A stretch of 64,000 nt of DNA from Deinandra increscens subsp. villosa (GCA_039602395.1 JBCNJP010000006.1:40077279-40141278), one strand, 5' to 3'. Counted from the stretch's first letter, positions 1 through 12,058 are shown. The notes: a model not told the origin generated them from the letters alone. Numbers and translations: made by a program.

Positions 1-3
1 CTT

Positions 4-22
4 TCGGCGCCATTATTGGGGA
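4..22 (+). other. Primer-binding site of G1, tRNA-Asp type (degenerate)
   Basis: The sequence TCGGCGCCATTATTGGGGA is a mutated match to the 3' end complement of plant tRNA-Asp (expected TGGCGCCGTTGCCGGGGA). A sister site occurs at 6146 and a better preserved one on the minus strand at 63181-63198. Confidence 0.75.
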
Positions 23-305
23 CACAAATCTAGGATTTTGAAAAGAATTGAGTTGACGGCCTAATCTTTGTAAATGTGTAAATATGTATAATAATTTTCT
101 TTCGTACTTATATTCTTAAAATATTTTAGTAACCACTTGGTTTCTTCTATATTTTTAAAACTTTCATTTTTTTTCTTTTTATAGATGTGCATCAGCACTA
201 GCTAGTGTTCTGATCACACACCACTTAGACTGATTTTCCTTTTTCTGTATTATAATATTTTGGTTACTACTGATTCTTGTTTATCTTTCTGATTTCAGTT
301 AGTGT

Positions 306-2409
306 ATGAAAATACAATCACGAGACGTATTGGAGCCACTCCCTGAAACAGAACGATTTCTACACAACAGACTCCGATCCCGTTCCAAAACTGTTTCTGA
401 AGTCATCAACAAGCCTATTCAAATGGCCAATAAAGTCTAACTTTGGTGCAGCATTGCCCCTCCTGGTTTCGACGCTATCAACTTCGAGATTCGGCCCAAG
501 TTGGTGCAAATGCTCTAAAACTCTGCAACTTTTCACAGTTTGCCCATTGACTACCCTCACTCTCACATCACAAACTTCCTCGGTGTTTGTGAGACATTCA
601 AGTCAAATGGAGCAACTAATGACGTTGTTCGAATTTGCATGTTTCCTTTCTCAATCAAGGACCGTGCAAAAACATGGCTGAACACTCCACCCATTGGTTC
701 CGTCATCACTTGGGAAGAGCTCGTTTAGAGGTTTCTCTACAAGTACTTCCCACCTGCCAAGACAGCCAAGCTCCTGACATATATTAACTCTTATACTCAA
801 GAAGACGTGGAATCGTTGTATGACACTTGGGAACGCTTCAAGGAACTCTTGAGGAAATGCCCTCATCATGGTCTCGTGATTTGGCAGCAGATTTCTATCT
901 TCTACAATGGTTTACACCAGCAAATCCGCCAAATCCTCGACTCCAACTCTGGTGGCATTTTAGGGAATGGAAGTCCTGAGGTAGTCTTCTCCAAAATTGA
1001 AGACATTGCTCAAACTAGCTTTTAGTGGCACACTTTCCGCAATGCCAAGGCAAAGGCTCCAGGTATGCACTCCCTTAACAAAGCTACTGCTCTCAAAGCC
1101 TGATTGAGGCCTTGAACTCATAGTCAAGAAGCTATAGATCTGAAAATCTACAGACGTTGCCACGCAGTGTGAAGGGTGTGGAGGCCCACACGAAAACTGA
1201 AGTTGTATGGTGGATGGTGAGCCAAAAAGTGCAAACTTCATACAAAACCAACCCCGCCAGCAAGGACCATATGGCAATAACTCTGAGTGGATGAACAATT
1301 AGAACTCTGGATGGAGAAGCATAGGGAACTTCTCACAGCAGTCGCGGCAAAACAACAACTACCAAGAAAGCAGTTTTTCTGACGGACTCACTCGCCTTGA
1401 AGAGTCTATATCCCGGATGTTCGCAGAAGCTGAGAAGAAAATGGAGGAGAAGTTTTGAAGCAATAATGTTGAACTTCGAAACCAGCAAGACTCTATCAAA
1501 ATACTCGAGAAGTAGCTTGGTCAAATATCCAAGAAGGTAGGTGAAAGAACCTCAGGTTCTCTCCCTAGTAACACAGAGACCAACCCCAAAGCGGTGGTCA
1601 ACGCTATTACACTCCGTGGCCAAGGGTTGGCCTCGAAGAAGCTGCTCCGAGTACAGTCACACCAACCCCACCTCTTCAAAAACAAACTGAAGCACTTATC
1701 CCTGTAGTTGTTGAAGAAGCCACGAAGGACCCGAAGGTCCTCTATCCAAGCAGGCTAAGCAAAGCCAAGAAGGAGGAACAGGTCGGTAAGGTCATGAACC
1801 TTCTGAAACAGTTGCATATTAACTTGCCTTTTGTTGAAGTTCTTTCTCAGATGCCGAAGTACACAAAATTCATAAAAGACTTCCTGACTAACAAGCGTAA
1901 GATCGTTGAACTCAAGTCCGTCAGCCTAGGGGAAGAATGCTCTGCGATTCTATCAAGCACAATTCCCCGAAAGCAACTGGATCTTGGCAGTTTCACACTA
2001 CAATGTGTAGTTGGGGGCATTGCACTTTCAAACACACTTGCTGATCTGGGGGGCTAGCATAAACCTTATGCCATCCTCCATGTTCAAAAAATTGAACCTT
2101 GGTAAACCCACACCTACCAGGATGAGCATCTAGTTGGCTGAACGGTCAGTGAAGTATCCTTCAGGGATTGCTGAGAACCTCCTAGTTCAGATAGGAGAGT
2201 CCGTTTACACTGTCGAATTCATTGTCTTGGATATGGAAGAAGACAAGGAGTTACCCCTTATCATAGGAGGACTGTTCCTTGAAACAACTAAAGCAGTGGT
2301 AGACATGAGAAGCGGCATATTAAAGATCAAATTCGGCGACCAGGAAGCAACCTTCGACGTGGGAAGGAATGTGGATAGTACTTTACAATTGGTGGACACC
2401 ATCAAGTGA
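306..2409 (+). pseudogene. Decayed gag-protease of G1
   Basis: The reading starts at ATG 306 (MKIQSRDVLEPLPE) and is broken within 45 codons by a stop. It then continues in pieces as a retrotransposon Gag domain (about 450-1025) with the typical order FHG-LP, HITNFL, FPFS-KDRAKTWLN, ESLYDTWERFKELLRKCPHHGL. The linker with AVVNAITLRG lies near 1590-1620. A retropepsin region follows (1794-2409): the active-site stretch should read DLGASIN, but a run of six G near 2047-2052 adds one base and shifts it to DLGG-stop. The protease C-terminal part (ELPLIIGGLFLETTKAVVD) is intact at 2134-2409. Normally Gag forms the particle and the protease cleaves it. No RT, RNase H or integrase follows. Clearly non-functional. 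Confidence 0.85.
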
Positions 2410-3002
2410 GGTCTAGTCTTCGCATATCAAAGAATAAAGGAAGCCTCTCCCCCATTATCACTCTTCTAGACTAGTATGCGGGTCTAGTCAGCATACCTGT
2501 ATACTAATCGTGGCGTGACATGGCGGCTTACCATGGATGTCTAAGTTAGAAAGCAAAAGAACATGACGGACTTCAAACAACACATCTTCAGGATGTTAGA
2601 AATTTGCCCCTTCCTTCTCTATTCACTTTTATTTCAGATATTTATCGTAGTATAGAGTAGTTTTGTTTTATTTTTCAGTATTAGTAGTTTAGTTCTATTA
2701 CTAGCACTGGAGATCGAGGGTCGCCTAGTATAACTCTTAGACCTTAGACCAGCAAAGAGTACTCTCGCTGAGATGCGGGCAAATTTACCGGATCTCCAGG
2801 ACAAGTATTTTATAGTTTAATTTAGCCTTGTAGGAAATAAATAAGGAAGACAAGCAAGGAGGAGCAGGCAGAAGTCAACACTTTCAGCCAAGCCATGCAG
2901 ATTCAGAAGCACTCCGCGTGTCTGAAGTAAGCAGTTGGTGACAAATCTCTTTCCCTTAAATTATTTAAATCACATTATTGCTTTCTTTTTGCAACCAATA
3001 AA

Positions 3003-3037
3003 GCACACTGCGGGCAATGTGCAAATTAAGTGTGGGG
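3003..3037 (+). other. Hairpin plus AAGTGTGGGG motif, first copy in G1
   Basis: The arms GCACACTG and CAATGTGC (one mismatch) are followed by AAGTGTGGGG. The counterpart in G3 (61451 to 61415, minus) has a perfect 8-bp stem GCACATTG/CAATGTGC. Confidence 0.6.
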
Positions 3038-4323
3038 ACGGGATTGTCAATTTTAGCTGGAAATACACAACACTAAAACTTTTTCCTTGTCCATATATTT
3101 TTTGAAAATAAGCCAAACTTTGTCTTTTGAAAAACCCAATAAAGACTTGTTCATAAACCACAATCGCGTGAATAAAAACTATGTTTTCCAAACAGAAAAG
3201 ATTCAAAATCCATTTGCATTATTCGAGTATACATTGAGGTATTTTTTGGGTACACCAAGATGAACCCAAAGTTTATTTTTATACAACTGGTACTTAAAAC
3301 CCTTTTTCCCACATTTTCAAAAAGTGATTGAGCCAAACTCTGTACATACCTAACATGCTCATCCTTTCAGAAATAAATAGTGAGAAACCAGGTGAGTCAT
3401 TCAAGCCAGAACTTAGTAAGGGTATACGGTCCAAGATGGACAAAGTTAGGAAACATGTTTTCATGTGATTGAGGCCCCTAGGATAAACCCTTCTTCTTTC
3501 TTTCACCCCAAATATTTCTTTACCTCCTAAACTATCCCCTAGTTAACACCTTTGAGCCTAAAAATTTCGTTTCCAAACCCGCAAATTTATTTGCACATCC
3601 AAAACCCTTTACCCCCAAAATAGTTTTTTTTTCTTTTTCACCCCTTTATTTTCACAAAACGAAAGATTTTGAGGAAAGTTTTTCAAAAATAAGTTACCTT
3701 TCTATCCTCAAAATACGATGTCATCCACCCGGACAGTTGCTACAAAAATTCGTTTGATAAGAAGATATCTTTGTTGAATCAAAAAAACAAATGTGTTGTT
3801 TAGTCTTGTTTCTTAATATAATATAGCAAAAGCTCTTTAGTGTTACTAACCCCCCCCCTCGGTCACAAAAACCTCAACAGTTAAACTTTTCCAAAATAAT
3901 CCAAGTTTCAAAACTTTTAACCCTTTTTACATCACTTCCAAACCCCATAGCCTTAGCCTACCATCAAAACCCATAAGCCCTCATGATGATCACATGGATT
4001 TCGGCGAGATCTGTGGCGGATCGATCCCTTCACAAGCCTATGACCTTTGCTTGATTTCACCTTGGTGCGAGTGATCCCTCAAAGTCTGTACATATACTAA
4101 CCGCGAATGTCAAGTGATCCCTTGTGAGGTGTTCATAGTTGTATAAATCTAAAATTTATAGTAAATTTGTTTGTAGCTTTCAATACTTCAACAAAAATAG
4201 AAGAAAATAACCAAAAGGAGAAAAAGATCGAAGTAATTGGAAAGCATGTTTTTAGGCAAGTGATCGGTTCATAACAGGTCAATGTCAAAATCAAAAATGG
4301 GTGAATGGCGGCTATTTTCTAAG

Positions 4324-4357
4324 TTTGCTTAAGGACAAGCAAAATACTAATGTGGGG
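4324..4357 (+). other. Hairpin plus AATGTGGGG motif, second copy in G1
   Basis: The arms TTTGCTT and AAGCAAA form a 7-bp stem around AAGGAC or similar loop bases, followed by AATGTGGGG. The counterpart in G3 lies at 60251-60289 on the minus strand (CTTGAGGACAAG, then AAGTGTGGGG). Confidence 0.6.
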
Positions 4358-4555
4358 ATCTTTGATGTACCTAAAAATATACATATTTTCTAAGCGAATA
4401 TCCCCAACGTATTGGGTAAAATCTGACTAACTACCACAAGAAAATAGTGTTTTTGTCTTTTTTGCAGTTTTCAGGTTTGATTGAGCCAAAATCACTAAAG
4501 GGATCAGAAAATGAAGAAAAACTTATCAAAAGAGCAAATTGGTGATTTCTGGAGA

Positions 4556-4800
4556 TCAACACGTCCCGTGCCCTTCCATGGCACGCCCGGTGCGCTTCTC
4601 CAGCCCAGCCCCGATAGCCTTTTGACAGACATGCCCCCGTGCTCCTAAAGCCTCTGCATGGCATGACCTCGTGCTGACATGACACAGCCCCGTGCTGACA
4701 TGGCACGACCCCGTGGCCACTGACATAGAAGATACCAATCTCTGGGCTGACATGGCATGCCCTGTGCCTCTACATAGCACGCCCCGTGCCAAACTTGATT
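4556..4800. repeat. CACG-rich short repeat array (GGCACGCCCCGTGCC-like)
   Basis: About ten degenerate copies of a word such as TGACATGGCACGCCCCGTGCC's core (GGCACG / CCGTGCC) lie in 245 bp of otherwise AT-rich DNA. Copies are locally self-complementary. The same kind of array occupies the equivalent place in G3 (59636-59800). Confidence 0.75.
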
Positions 4801-5220
4801 TCTGCCTATAAAAGGAGGCCTTGGCCTCCATTCCAACTTGCTGAAGAGAATTAGCTCACTTCTTCCACCTAGTTCTACCATCTTTTATTTTCGAGCAATT
4901 TGTTTTAGTGTTCTTGTGTCTTCTCGTCAAAGATTGTAAGAACTTTAACTTTTGGTGATAATGAATAGTTATTTGTCTATGAATCTTTTATTATCTCTTA
5001 GGCAAATCTTTGGGCTACATTTGTTAGCCAAATTCCTACACTCGTTGGGAATAAATGTGTCTTTGGTGAGTTGGTAATTGTTTTTGTATACTTGCTTTAA
5101 GGTGAACTAATTACTTTATAAAAAAACCTTTTTATTGAAAGTTTCTTAGTGATTTTCTAAACCAAACGTGCTCTTAGTATCACAGACCATTTGGGGAGTC
5201 GAAATCCCAAGGACCGAACT

Positions 5221-6139
5221 TGTGACACCCGGTCGGGGGACGATGCATGATCCTTCAGGTGACTTGCGGCCCAAGTTATATGATACGTTCAGGGTCCTTA
5301 TGTCTATGTAAACAAACTCGGCTATCACTTAAGTACAGGCTGAAAGTATTTGGTTGGGAATAGGGGTTGGTAATATTTTTGTCACTTCACGAAAGCCGAG
5401 ATGGTACGTGTTTGTGAACTTGGCTCTGGTTACATCGGACGTGCAGCGCGAGAGTGGTGCACAGATGAAACGGACCTTAGTCCCTTAAATATATCATTTT
5501 TTAATAAAATAATCTAGCACGCAGGGTTGTTTCCCTGCTGGTTCATGAGGGCGTGTCAAGTGCGGTGTACTGGCCTCATAGGGGGTCCCGCAACTAAGTG
5601 GCATTAGTTTCACTATATTTATTTGCCAACAGCACAGCTCCCCGGGGTTCGTACTCCTCGCAGACGATCACCCAAGAGAGTAGTGATACTAGATTTGAGC
5701 CTGACAGGCGGTCTAGTTGCCTGTTGTCGAATAATCTTACGAGAAGGGTATAATTTACGGGTTACTAACATCACCACTGATAAGTCTCCTAAATGATATT
5801 ATCTGCGATCGAGTCGACCAAGACACGACTTTTATAACATTATATGTATATTATTGTTATTAATTTATTTTTATATTTTTACTAAAATCTTCACTTGAAG
5901 AATGGTCAGGTTAGACGTCAACAACGGTGAATTATCAAGAGCCCTCTTTTTCCTTTGTGTCTTTAAACGATCCTGATTCAACTTTTCGCTACTATACTGC
6001 TCCACGATGGATGCACTTGCCCGTGAATGTGGTGAAATAGTAGTAGTTTAAGTAAATCGTGTTTTATAAATTTAAAGGCTACACTACTAAAAAGGTGTCA
6101 CAAATAACGATATATTTTATATACACCACAGCCACGTCA
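5221..6139 (+). repeat. LTR of G1, shared with G2
   Basis: It begins TGTGACACCC and ends ...ACGTCA, immediately before a second tRNA-Asp primer site. Its first bases and GACGATGCATGATCC-like start correspond to the reverse complement of the G3 LTR end at 59199, and its end corresponds to the G3 LTR end at 63206. Length is 919 bp. Confidence 0.8.
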
Positions 6140-6145
6140 AGCCTT

Positions 6146-6164
6146 TCGACGCTGTTATTGGGGA
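6146..6164 (+). other. Primer-binding site of G2, tRNA-Asp type (degenerate)
   Basis: TCGACGCTGTTATTGGGGA follows the LTR end at 6139. The next 100 bases repeat the start of the window (GAGGATTTTGAAAAGAATTG), which shows that a second internal region begins here. Confidence 0.75.
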
Positions 6165-6437
6165 CATAAATCGAGGATTTTGAAAAGAATTGAGTTGACG
6201 GCCTAATCTTTGTAAATATGTATCATAATTTTCTTTCTTACTTATTTTCTTAAAATATTTTAGTAACCACTTGGTTTCTTCAAAAATTTTAAAACTTTCA
6301 TTTTCTTTTTTGTTTATTGATGTGCATCAACACTAGGTAGTGATCTGATCACACACCACTTAGACTGATTTTTTTTCTGTACAATAATATTTTGGCTACT
6401 ACTAATACTTCTTTTTCTTTCTGATTTCAGGTAGTGT

Positions 6438-6961
6438 ATGAAAATACAACCACGAGACGTACTGGAGCCACTCCCTGAACCAGAACGATTTCTACACAGC
6501 AGACTCCGGTCCTGTTCCAAAACTATTTCTGAAGTCATCAACAAGCCTATTCAAATGGCTAACGAGTGGACCGTTATTGACTACCTAAGACCCAACGCAG
6601 TCAAGTTTGGTGCAGCCATTTCCCCACCTGGTGTCGACGCTAGCAACTTTGAGATTCGGCCTAAGTTGGTGCAGATGCTCCAAAACCTTGCAACCTTTCA
6701 CGGTTTGCCCAATGAATACCCTCACTCTCACATCACAAACTTCCTTGAAGTTTGTGAGACATTCAAGTCAAACGGAGAAACTAATGATGTCGTTCGACTT
6801 TGCATGTTTCCTTTCTCACTCAAGGACCGTGCGGATGGCTGAACACTCTACTCAATGGTTCCATCACCACTTGAGAAGAGCTCCTTCAGAGGTTTCTCTA
6901 CAAGTACTTCCCACCTGCCGAGACAGCCAAGCTCCTGACATATATCAACTCTTATACTCAA
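6438..6961 (+). pseudogene. G2 gag, 5' part (cut by insertion of A1)
   Basis: Starting at ATG 6438, this reads MKIQPRDVLEPLPEPERFLHSRLRS and then the Gag core NFEIRPKLVQMLQNLATFHGLPNEYPHSHITNFLEVC and FPFSLKDRA. It is better preserved than the G1 copy up to 6830, where bases are missing before the KTWLN motif and the frame is lost. At 6957-6961 (CTCAA) the gag is split by A1, and the text resumes at 32438. It is homologous to 306-1025 of G1. Confidence 0.85.
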
Positions 6962-7310
6962 TGAAAATGCGTGAGCATCATATCGCTTACTCGATCTAGC
7001 TAATCGGACATCGAAACGTAATTAACCGATTGTTTTATTGATCAACGAAGAACAATTACAATCAGTAAACACTTAGAAACATTCTCAGAGAAACACACTC
7101 AGAAATACACATTTACCAGAAATCTCACACGCTTAGAACTCACTATTACAAAGACAAGATCATTATTTATACAGCCTGGTCGATCCATATCCGAACCTCA
7201 GGTTCGGCCAGTCCGAACTTCAGGTTCGGACCACGTTCGGCCAAGTGACATTTGGCTTGATCTTGTACATAGCTTGATACTTCACACGACGCAAATTTCA
7301 GGTATCAACA
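6962..7310 (-). repeat. 3' LTR of A1
   Basis: Paired with 32089-32437. It contains CCGAAC/GTTCGG inverted words (for example near 7217-7237) upstream, in sense, of a TATA-like stretch. The purine-rich tract of the element (AACTCCCCCTCG on plus, 7311-7322) adjoins it. Confidence 0.92.
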
Positions 7311-9046
7311 AACTCCCCCTCGTCGTGTGCAGTATCTCTTCAACATCATTAACTCTGTATTTTCAATCAAGCTCCCCATCAAGTGTAGAATCTATTTGTC
7401 CAATGAAATGAATCTTCGAACAAACTCCTCCTCAACTCAATTGTGGCTTGATCTTGAATACTTGATGAGATCTAGTGTATCTCTGGTCTTTTATCAACAA
7501 CCTTCAGAAGACTTGAAGTTGTGAGCTTTTGCACTTAAGCATCCTGCATCAATATTTAAATAATATTGACGCAAAACGTCTCTTCGAGACTCCAAGAAAT
7601 GATTTTTAAAATTGAATTTGTATCACGTGTTGATCAGATCGAAAATAAAGCAGAAACAAAATCTTTTTGGCTTTTAGAAAGTTTATATAAAAAAAAACCT
7701 AAAATCTTTTTGTGCATTTCTTGAAATGAAATGAAATCATAATACAGAATCAGACACTATTTTTGGTATGAGAAAGATCACTATATGGGATCATATTGGT
7801 CATAATACACTGAACTACACTTCAGTTTCAAATAATTGAAACACATAAGTCATGTCGATTGTCGGTATAATTTTTCCATATTTAAACTCAGGCAGAATCA
7901 TACTCATAACATCTGGATATGTTAAGGTATTTATTAGATTTGCTTTGACCAGTGTACCCCACACTATCAGACATATTCAGACATTTTCCTGTTTTTCTTT
8001 CTTTTTCCTTTTGTGTGATTACACTTGTGATTTTTCATAATGCATAATGATTTTAATGATATAGTCAACTGTGTTCCATGCAAAAAGAAATAAGAACGTT
8101 AAACCGTCTACCTTAAGGTCAATCTTTCGATGGCAAATAAGGCCTTGGATTTAACAAAATAAGAAAATTAAACAAGTTGAAATTGTATAACTAAACAACA
8201 ATCAGGTCGGTACTCCTGTACACGTAGAGAAAGTCCGATGAGTTATACGAAACACCAAAGAAAATAAAGCAGAACGTCAAACGAACAACGATCAGGTCGG
8301 TCTTGTGGACACGCAGAGAAAGTCTGATCATTTGACAAAATAAAGAAAAACAAACAAGTTTAAATCTTTGCAAAATGAACACATGTATACACAGGGACTT
8401 CTCATTACTATTTCACACTTATTTTTCTTTTGGTGTCATGGAATACGCATCAAGATGTTATCCACATGGTCAAGCATTAGTATTTAATGAGTATCACATC
8501 TGAATACTTTCTGATTTGCCGAGTCTACCAAGCACATCAAGCAATGATCTTATGGTTCGTTCATCTACTCTATTCATGAGTCAAATACTTAAGCCAATGT
8601 ACCACCATTTCCCAACGATCAATTTCTCACAATTTTATATATTGTGCATGTATTCACCTTCCTTCTTTATATATTTGGCATGTATTCACCTTCTTTCCAT
8701 AACATGTTTTTTCTCAATATACTCCCCCTTACTTACAATTCTCCCCCTTAAAATGAAAACTCTATTTTTGGATTTCATTTTACACGAAACATGACTCTAT
8801 TTTTGAGTTTTGAGAAAAACTTGTAAAAAAAGAAAAATGATCAATCAACACGAATATTTTGCAACTTTTTAATTCAGTAATTGCAGAGTTAAACAATTTG
8901 ATCATGAAAATTTAAGTTATGCAGAATACTCCTCCATCAACAACTTTGCAATCGTCGATAGGTCTTTTAGAAGTACCTACAACACTGGTCAAACTGGATT
9001 AGTTCATAGATGACCCGAAGCGGATCGTTTCTAGTTGACCAGTGTC
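7311..9046 (-). other. 3' UTR of A1
   Basis: Non-coding in all frames. It is conserved with the equivalent regions of A2, A3 and A4 and includes hairpin GTCTC-GAA-GAGAC (7578-7590) and the three-module structured domain at 8098-8336. Confidence 0.85.
8098..8336 (-). ncRNA. Triple stem-loop 3' UTR domain, A1 copy
   Basis: Read on the minus strand, three consecutive modules are closed by GTCAAATG/CGTTTGAC (one G-U pair), GTATAACT/AGTTATAC and GTTAAATC/GGTTTAAC (one G-U pair). Modules 1 and 2 each contain the core GACTTTCTCT...ACCGACCTGAT, with apical mini-hairpins GTC-CACAA-GAC and GTAC-AGGA-GTAC. The middle helix GATCAG/CTGATC of module 1 is perfect. This is a cis-acting RNA region, not an independent RNA gene. 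Confidence 0.6.
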
Positions 9047-10329
9047 CTAGTTTTGCTTAGAAACCACCTTAGGTTTCCAATGTTGTTTTGGTAAGCCTGT
9101 TTTTGATGAACTTATCACATGTAACTGTGATGAGGAACCTACATTGTGAACCTGTTGAAACATTGGAACAAAACGTTTTTGTTTTTGAAAGAATGTAGGT
9201 TCAACGTCATCAAAAACTCTGCCACTTTCATCAAAGAATTTATGTTGAGCAGGTTTACCAAAAACTGGTTTCCTATGAAACCTTTGTGATGAATCAGCAG
9301 GCAATGGACAATCTTTTGCCATATGCTCTTTTCGGCGGCAAATATAACATATTCATTTTGATATGTCCCACTTTTGATGAACCTGCGAAGAACAAACATG
9401 AATATCTCGAGCATGATCAAAATTAGAAGCATATACCTAATGCCGGTGATCATGAACCCATTTGGATGTTGGGCTTTGAGATTGAGAGTCATCAAAAGAA
9501 ACTTTATCTTTCCCAAATACTTCAGAAATCTTCCGAACATCAACACAATGAAGGGGAAATTCTTTATCAGAGAAAAGCTGATCAGAACCTTTGAGCTTGT
9601 AGAATCTCTCAGGTTGAACCTTATCAGCTTTGAAAACCTCCTTCTTCACTTGCTTCATTTTAAGCTTCTGCAAGTTTTGTGATATAGATACTGGAACTTC
9701 CTCAGCTTTACCTTTCATTCCTTTAAAACCCAAACCAACTTTCTTTCCAGCGACCTTCTCCTCAGATGTAGAATGCCCATTCTTTGCTAACCGAGAAAAT
9801 TCAGCTTTCACTTCAGTCACATTCTTCTGATCATAAAAGATCTTCTCATTAAAGTCAAGTTGTGACTTAATCTTGTCACTTGAAGTAGTTGACTTCTCAT
9901 TATCAGCAGAAGATGAACCAGATACAAATTTTGGAGCTGAAAGAATCTCAGATTTCTTTTCCATCTGCTTCTTATTCTTCTTGTTCTTCTTGTTCTTCAG
10001 AACTTTTTCTTCCACAGCAATAGATGATGAGACCTTTGAATAGTCAAATTCAGGCTCTTGCTCTTTTACTTCTTTAAAGGCTTCTTTGATTTGAGCAGGG
10101 GATGATGCAGTTTTCTCAAATATTTTCTCAAATATTTTCTCAAAATTTGCATCATTAGCTAAGAAACTTGTCAAAACTTGAGAATTTGAAACATTGTTGA
10201 GCAATCTGTTAGCATCAAAAACTTGAATTTTGAGATCAGAAATTTGCTGTTGAGCTTCAGCGAATTCCTTCTCTTTAGCTATCAACCGCTAGGCAACTTT
10301 GTGAGTTTCAAACTTTTGCATGTGAAGAT
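9047..10329 (-). pseudogene. A1 gag, 3' part
   Basis: This continues the gag begun at 31575 after removal of B1. From 10285 downward it reads MIAKEKEFAEAQQQISDLK (end of the coiled coil), a Lys/Ser-rich linker, then NVTEVKAEFSRLAKNGH, QPERFYKLKGSDQLF, FPLHCVDVRKISEVF and SKWVHDHRH. A frameshift near 9440-9540 moves the frame. The second zinc knuckle, CYICRRKEHMAKDC (C-x2-C-x4-H-x4-C), lies near 9320-9360, and the protein ends at 9047 after KPKVVSKQN. The zinc-binding residues are intact, but the frame is broken. Confidence 0.88.
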
Positions 10330-11449
10330 TATCTTGTCACACCCCCAAAAATCCCACGCGCGATAACGCGTCGCGGGGAGCGTGACAAACCAGGATCGCC
10401 GTCCATTAGTTACACCAAATGACCAGTAATTAATAAAAAGGTTGTATATTTCATTAAATTATAAATACAGAGTTTTACAAATGCGGAAGCGTAATACGCT
10501 GAAAGTATTTATGTAAAAACACCGCCACCCAAGGTGACGTGGCATGTTCAAAGACAATAAAAGGGTTTCGAAGTCTCATGCACGCGTACTCGTGATATTC
10601 GAACATCTGCAACCTGAGAATAACATGCTAAAAAGTGTCAACACAAAGGTTGGTGAGTTCACAGGTTTATCAGTTCAAAAACAGTTCAAGTTCAGTTTAA
10701 GATTGGTTGTTCAACAACAATCAAGTTGAGTTTAAGATTGACTACTCAACAATAGTCAAGTTGTAAGAGCATAACCACTAATATATATCAAATAGCTAGC
10801 TAGGCTATATACATGAAACTTCGCACGTTGATGGTCACCGAAGCTAACAGTTGTTTATAGTTTGTGCAGTTTGCCTTGTTGTGTTTAGGACGAATATAAC
10901 ACCCGTTCGATATCCGATCGTGCCAGCGCGACTGGCCCGGGTGGGGTTTGTCAGACCCAGTAGTACTACAATATATCTCCCGCTATCGTCATTAATACTA
11001 ACGGTACCATAAGAAGGACTTTGTTGTATCAGTGTGCTACAAGTACTTCAAGTGATATATAAAAGTCTAATTATCTCAGTTGTATAGTTCATGCATGTTA
11101 ATCTCCCCCAAAAGGATTAAAGCAGTAAAATGGGGCCGTGAAACTCACCTTTGGGTGCACAGCAAATCCAGATAAATTACAAAGCAAGTAGCAATCAGTA
11201 GGTCTTGCGTTCTCTACCAAACACCTAACGAGCATATATGCATAAGTGTGTGTTCGACATGAGTGACATAGCCTAGTTGACCGTTAAATGATAAATAAAT
11301 CCCAACGTGACGTGTGTGAGAATTTCCAACTCGATACTTGACAAAACCGTTTAACCAAATCAAGTTGACAATGTCGTTTAGCCGAAATCATAAGGCTCGT
11401 CAAAAGATATTTATTATATCTTCATAAAACCGAGTAGTCAAAATGTGTT

Positions 11450-11461
<12 letters not shown>

Positions 11462-11500
<39 letters not shown>
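11462..11500. repeat. (TA)n microsatellite
   Basis: A run of about 19 TA units. The matching tract in the other LTR (about 21903-21923) is much shorter, so the tract has changed length since insertion. Confidence 0.95.
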
Positions 11501-11503
<3 letters not shown>

Positions 11504-11839
11504 AATGTATAAAATGTTTACATCGTGAAATACAACCAAAATGTATTATTCGTATACACACATTCTTATGTAAATATAAGGGTTACCAAAACGTTCGTTT
11601 ATGTTTCTCAAATATGTGTATTTTTACATTTTTTTCCAAATACACATCCTTTATAATTCTTGCAAAAATCAATATTTTATATGATAATCATATTACTTGA
11701 ACCAACGAGATAAAAACGAAGGTAACGATGTCTACATGGTCTTCTACGAGTCCAAAATAATATTGAGAACGATCGGTTATGGGTTTCGGGTCAAGAAAAG
11801 TAAAGAAAACACGAATTAAAAATAAAACAGAAGCATTTG

Positions 11840-11915
11840 AGGGCCACCAGGTTTGAACCCATGACCTTTCATTCATTTGCAAGGGTTTAAGCCTCTGTGA
11901 CAGGTCGCCGATTGG
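11840..11915 (-). other. tRNA-like sequence 1 (T-arm/B-box)
   Basis: On the minus strand it contains GGGTTCAAACC, a Pol III B-box/T-arm pattern (loop TTCAAAC), following about 60 bases of possible tRNA body. It is kept in the other LTR near 22262-22335. No full cloverleaf can be drawn by eye. Confidence 0.4.
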
Positions 11916-11990
11916 TAACAAGTCCGAAATAAACGTTTTTAATTAACAGGAATGAAAACCAGGTTTTAGGAAAATCCATAAAAAGATTTA

Positions 11991-12058
11991 GGGGAAGCCG
12001 GGTTTCGAACCCGCGACCCGTACGTTACAACAGAACACCCCGACCACGTGGGACACCT
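11991..12058 (-). other. tRNA-like sequence 2 (T-arm/B-box)
   Basis: On the minus strand GCGGG-TTCGAAA-CCCGG forms a standard T-arm (stem plus 7-base loop) containing the B-box GGTTCGAAACC, and GGTCGGGGTG upstream is loosely A-box-like. The acceptor arms do not pair, so this is a remnant rather than a working tRNA. It is conserved in the other LTR near 22421-22490. Confidence 0.45.

Larger units (their letters stand above)
2410..5220 (+). other. Non-coding 3' interior of G1
   Basis: No protein-coding signal is seen. The region holds two short hairpins, each followed by an AAGTGTGGGG-like word (3003-3037 and 4324-4357), a run of CACG-rich repeats (4556-4800) and AT-rich filler. The long reverse-strand open frames near 4431-4881 are a by-product of the GC-rich repeats. 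A matching layout is present in G3 on the minus strand. Confidence 0.7.
1..6139 (+). mobile_element. Ty3/gypsy element G1 (Athila/Tat-like), 5' LTR outside window
   Basis: The window opens at a degenerate tRNA-Asp primer-binding site, so the missing 5' LTR should lie just upstream. Inside are a decayed gag-protease region (306-2409), about 2.8 kb of non-coding sequence and a 3' LTR at 5221-6139. No integrase or reverse transcriptase is seen, so the copy is non-autonomous. The Gag wording (FHGLPN, HITNFLEVC, FPFSLKDRA, CPHHGL) is that of Athila/Tat-type gypsy Gag. The 3' LTR runs directly into a second primer site and a second gag (G2), giving a head-to-tail arrangement that shares one LTR. 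The lineage is inferred from motifs only. Confidence 0.85.

Noticed and set aside
4431..4881. Three overlapping minus-strand open frames rich in Cys, His and Met
   Set aside because: They are translations of the CACG-rich repeat array.
11443..11700. Open frame with a Tyr-Ile repeat
   Set aside because: This is the (TA)n microsatellite of the B1 LTR read as protein. The copy in the other LTR differs in length.
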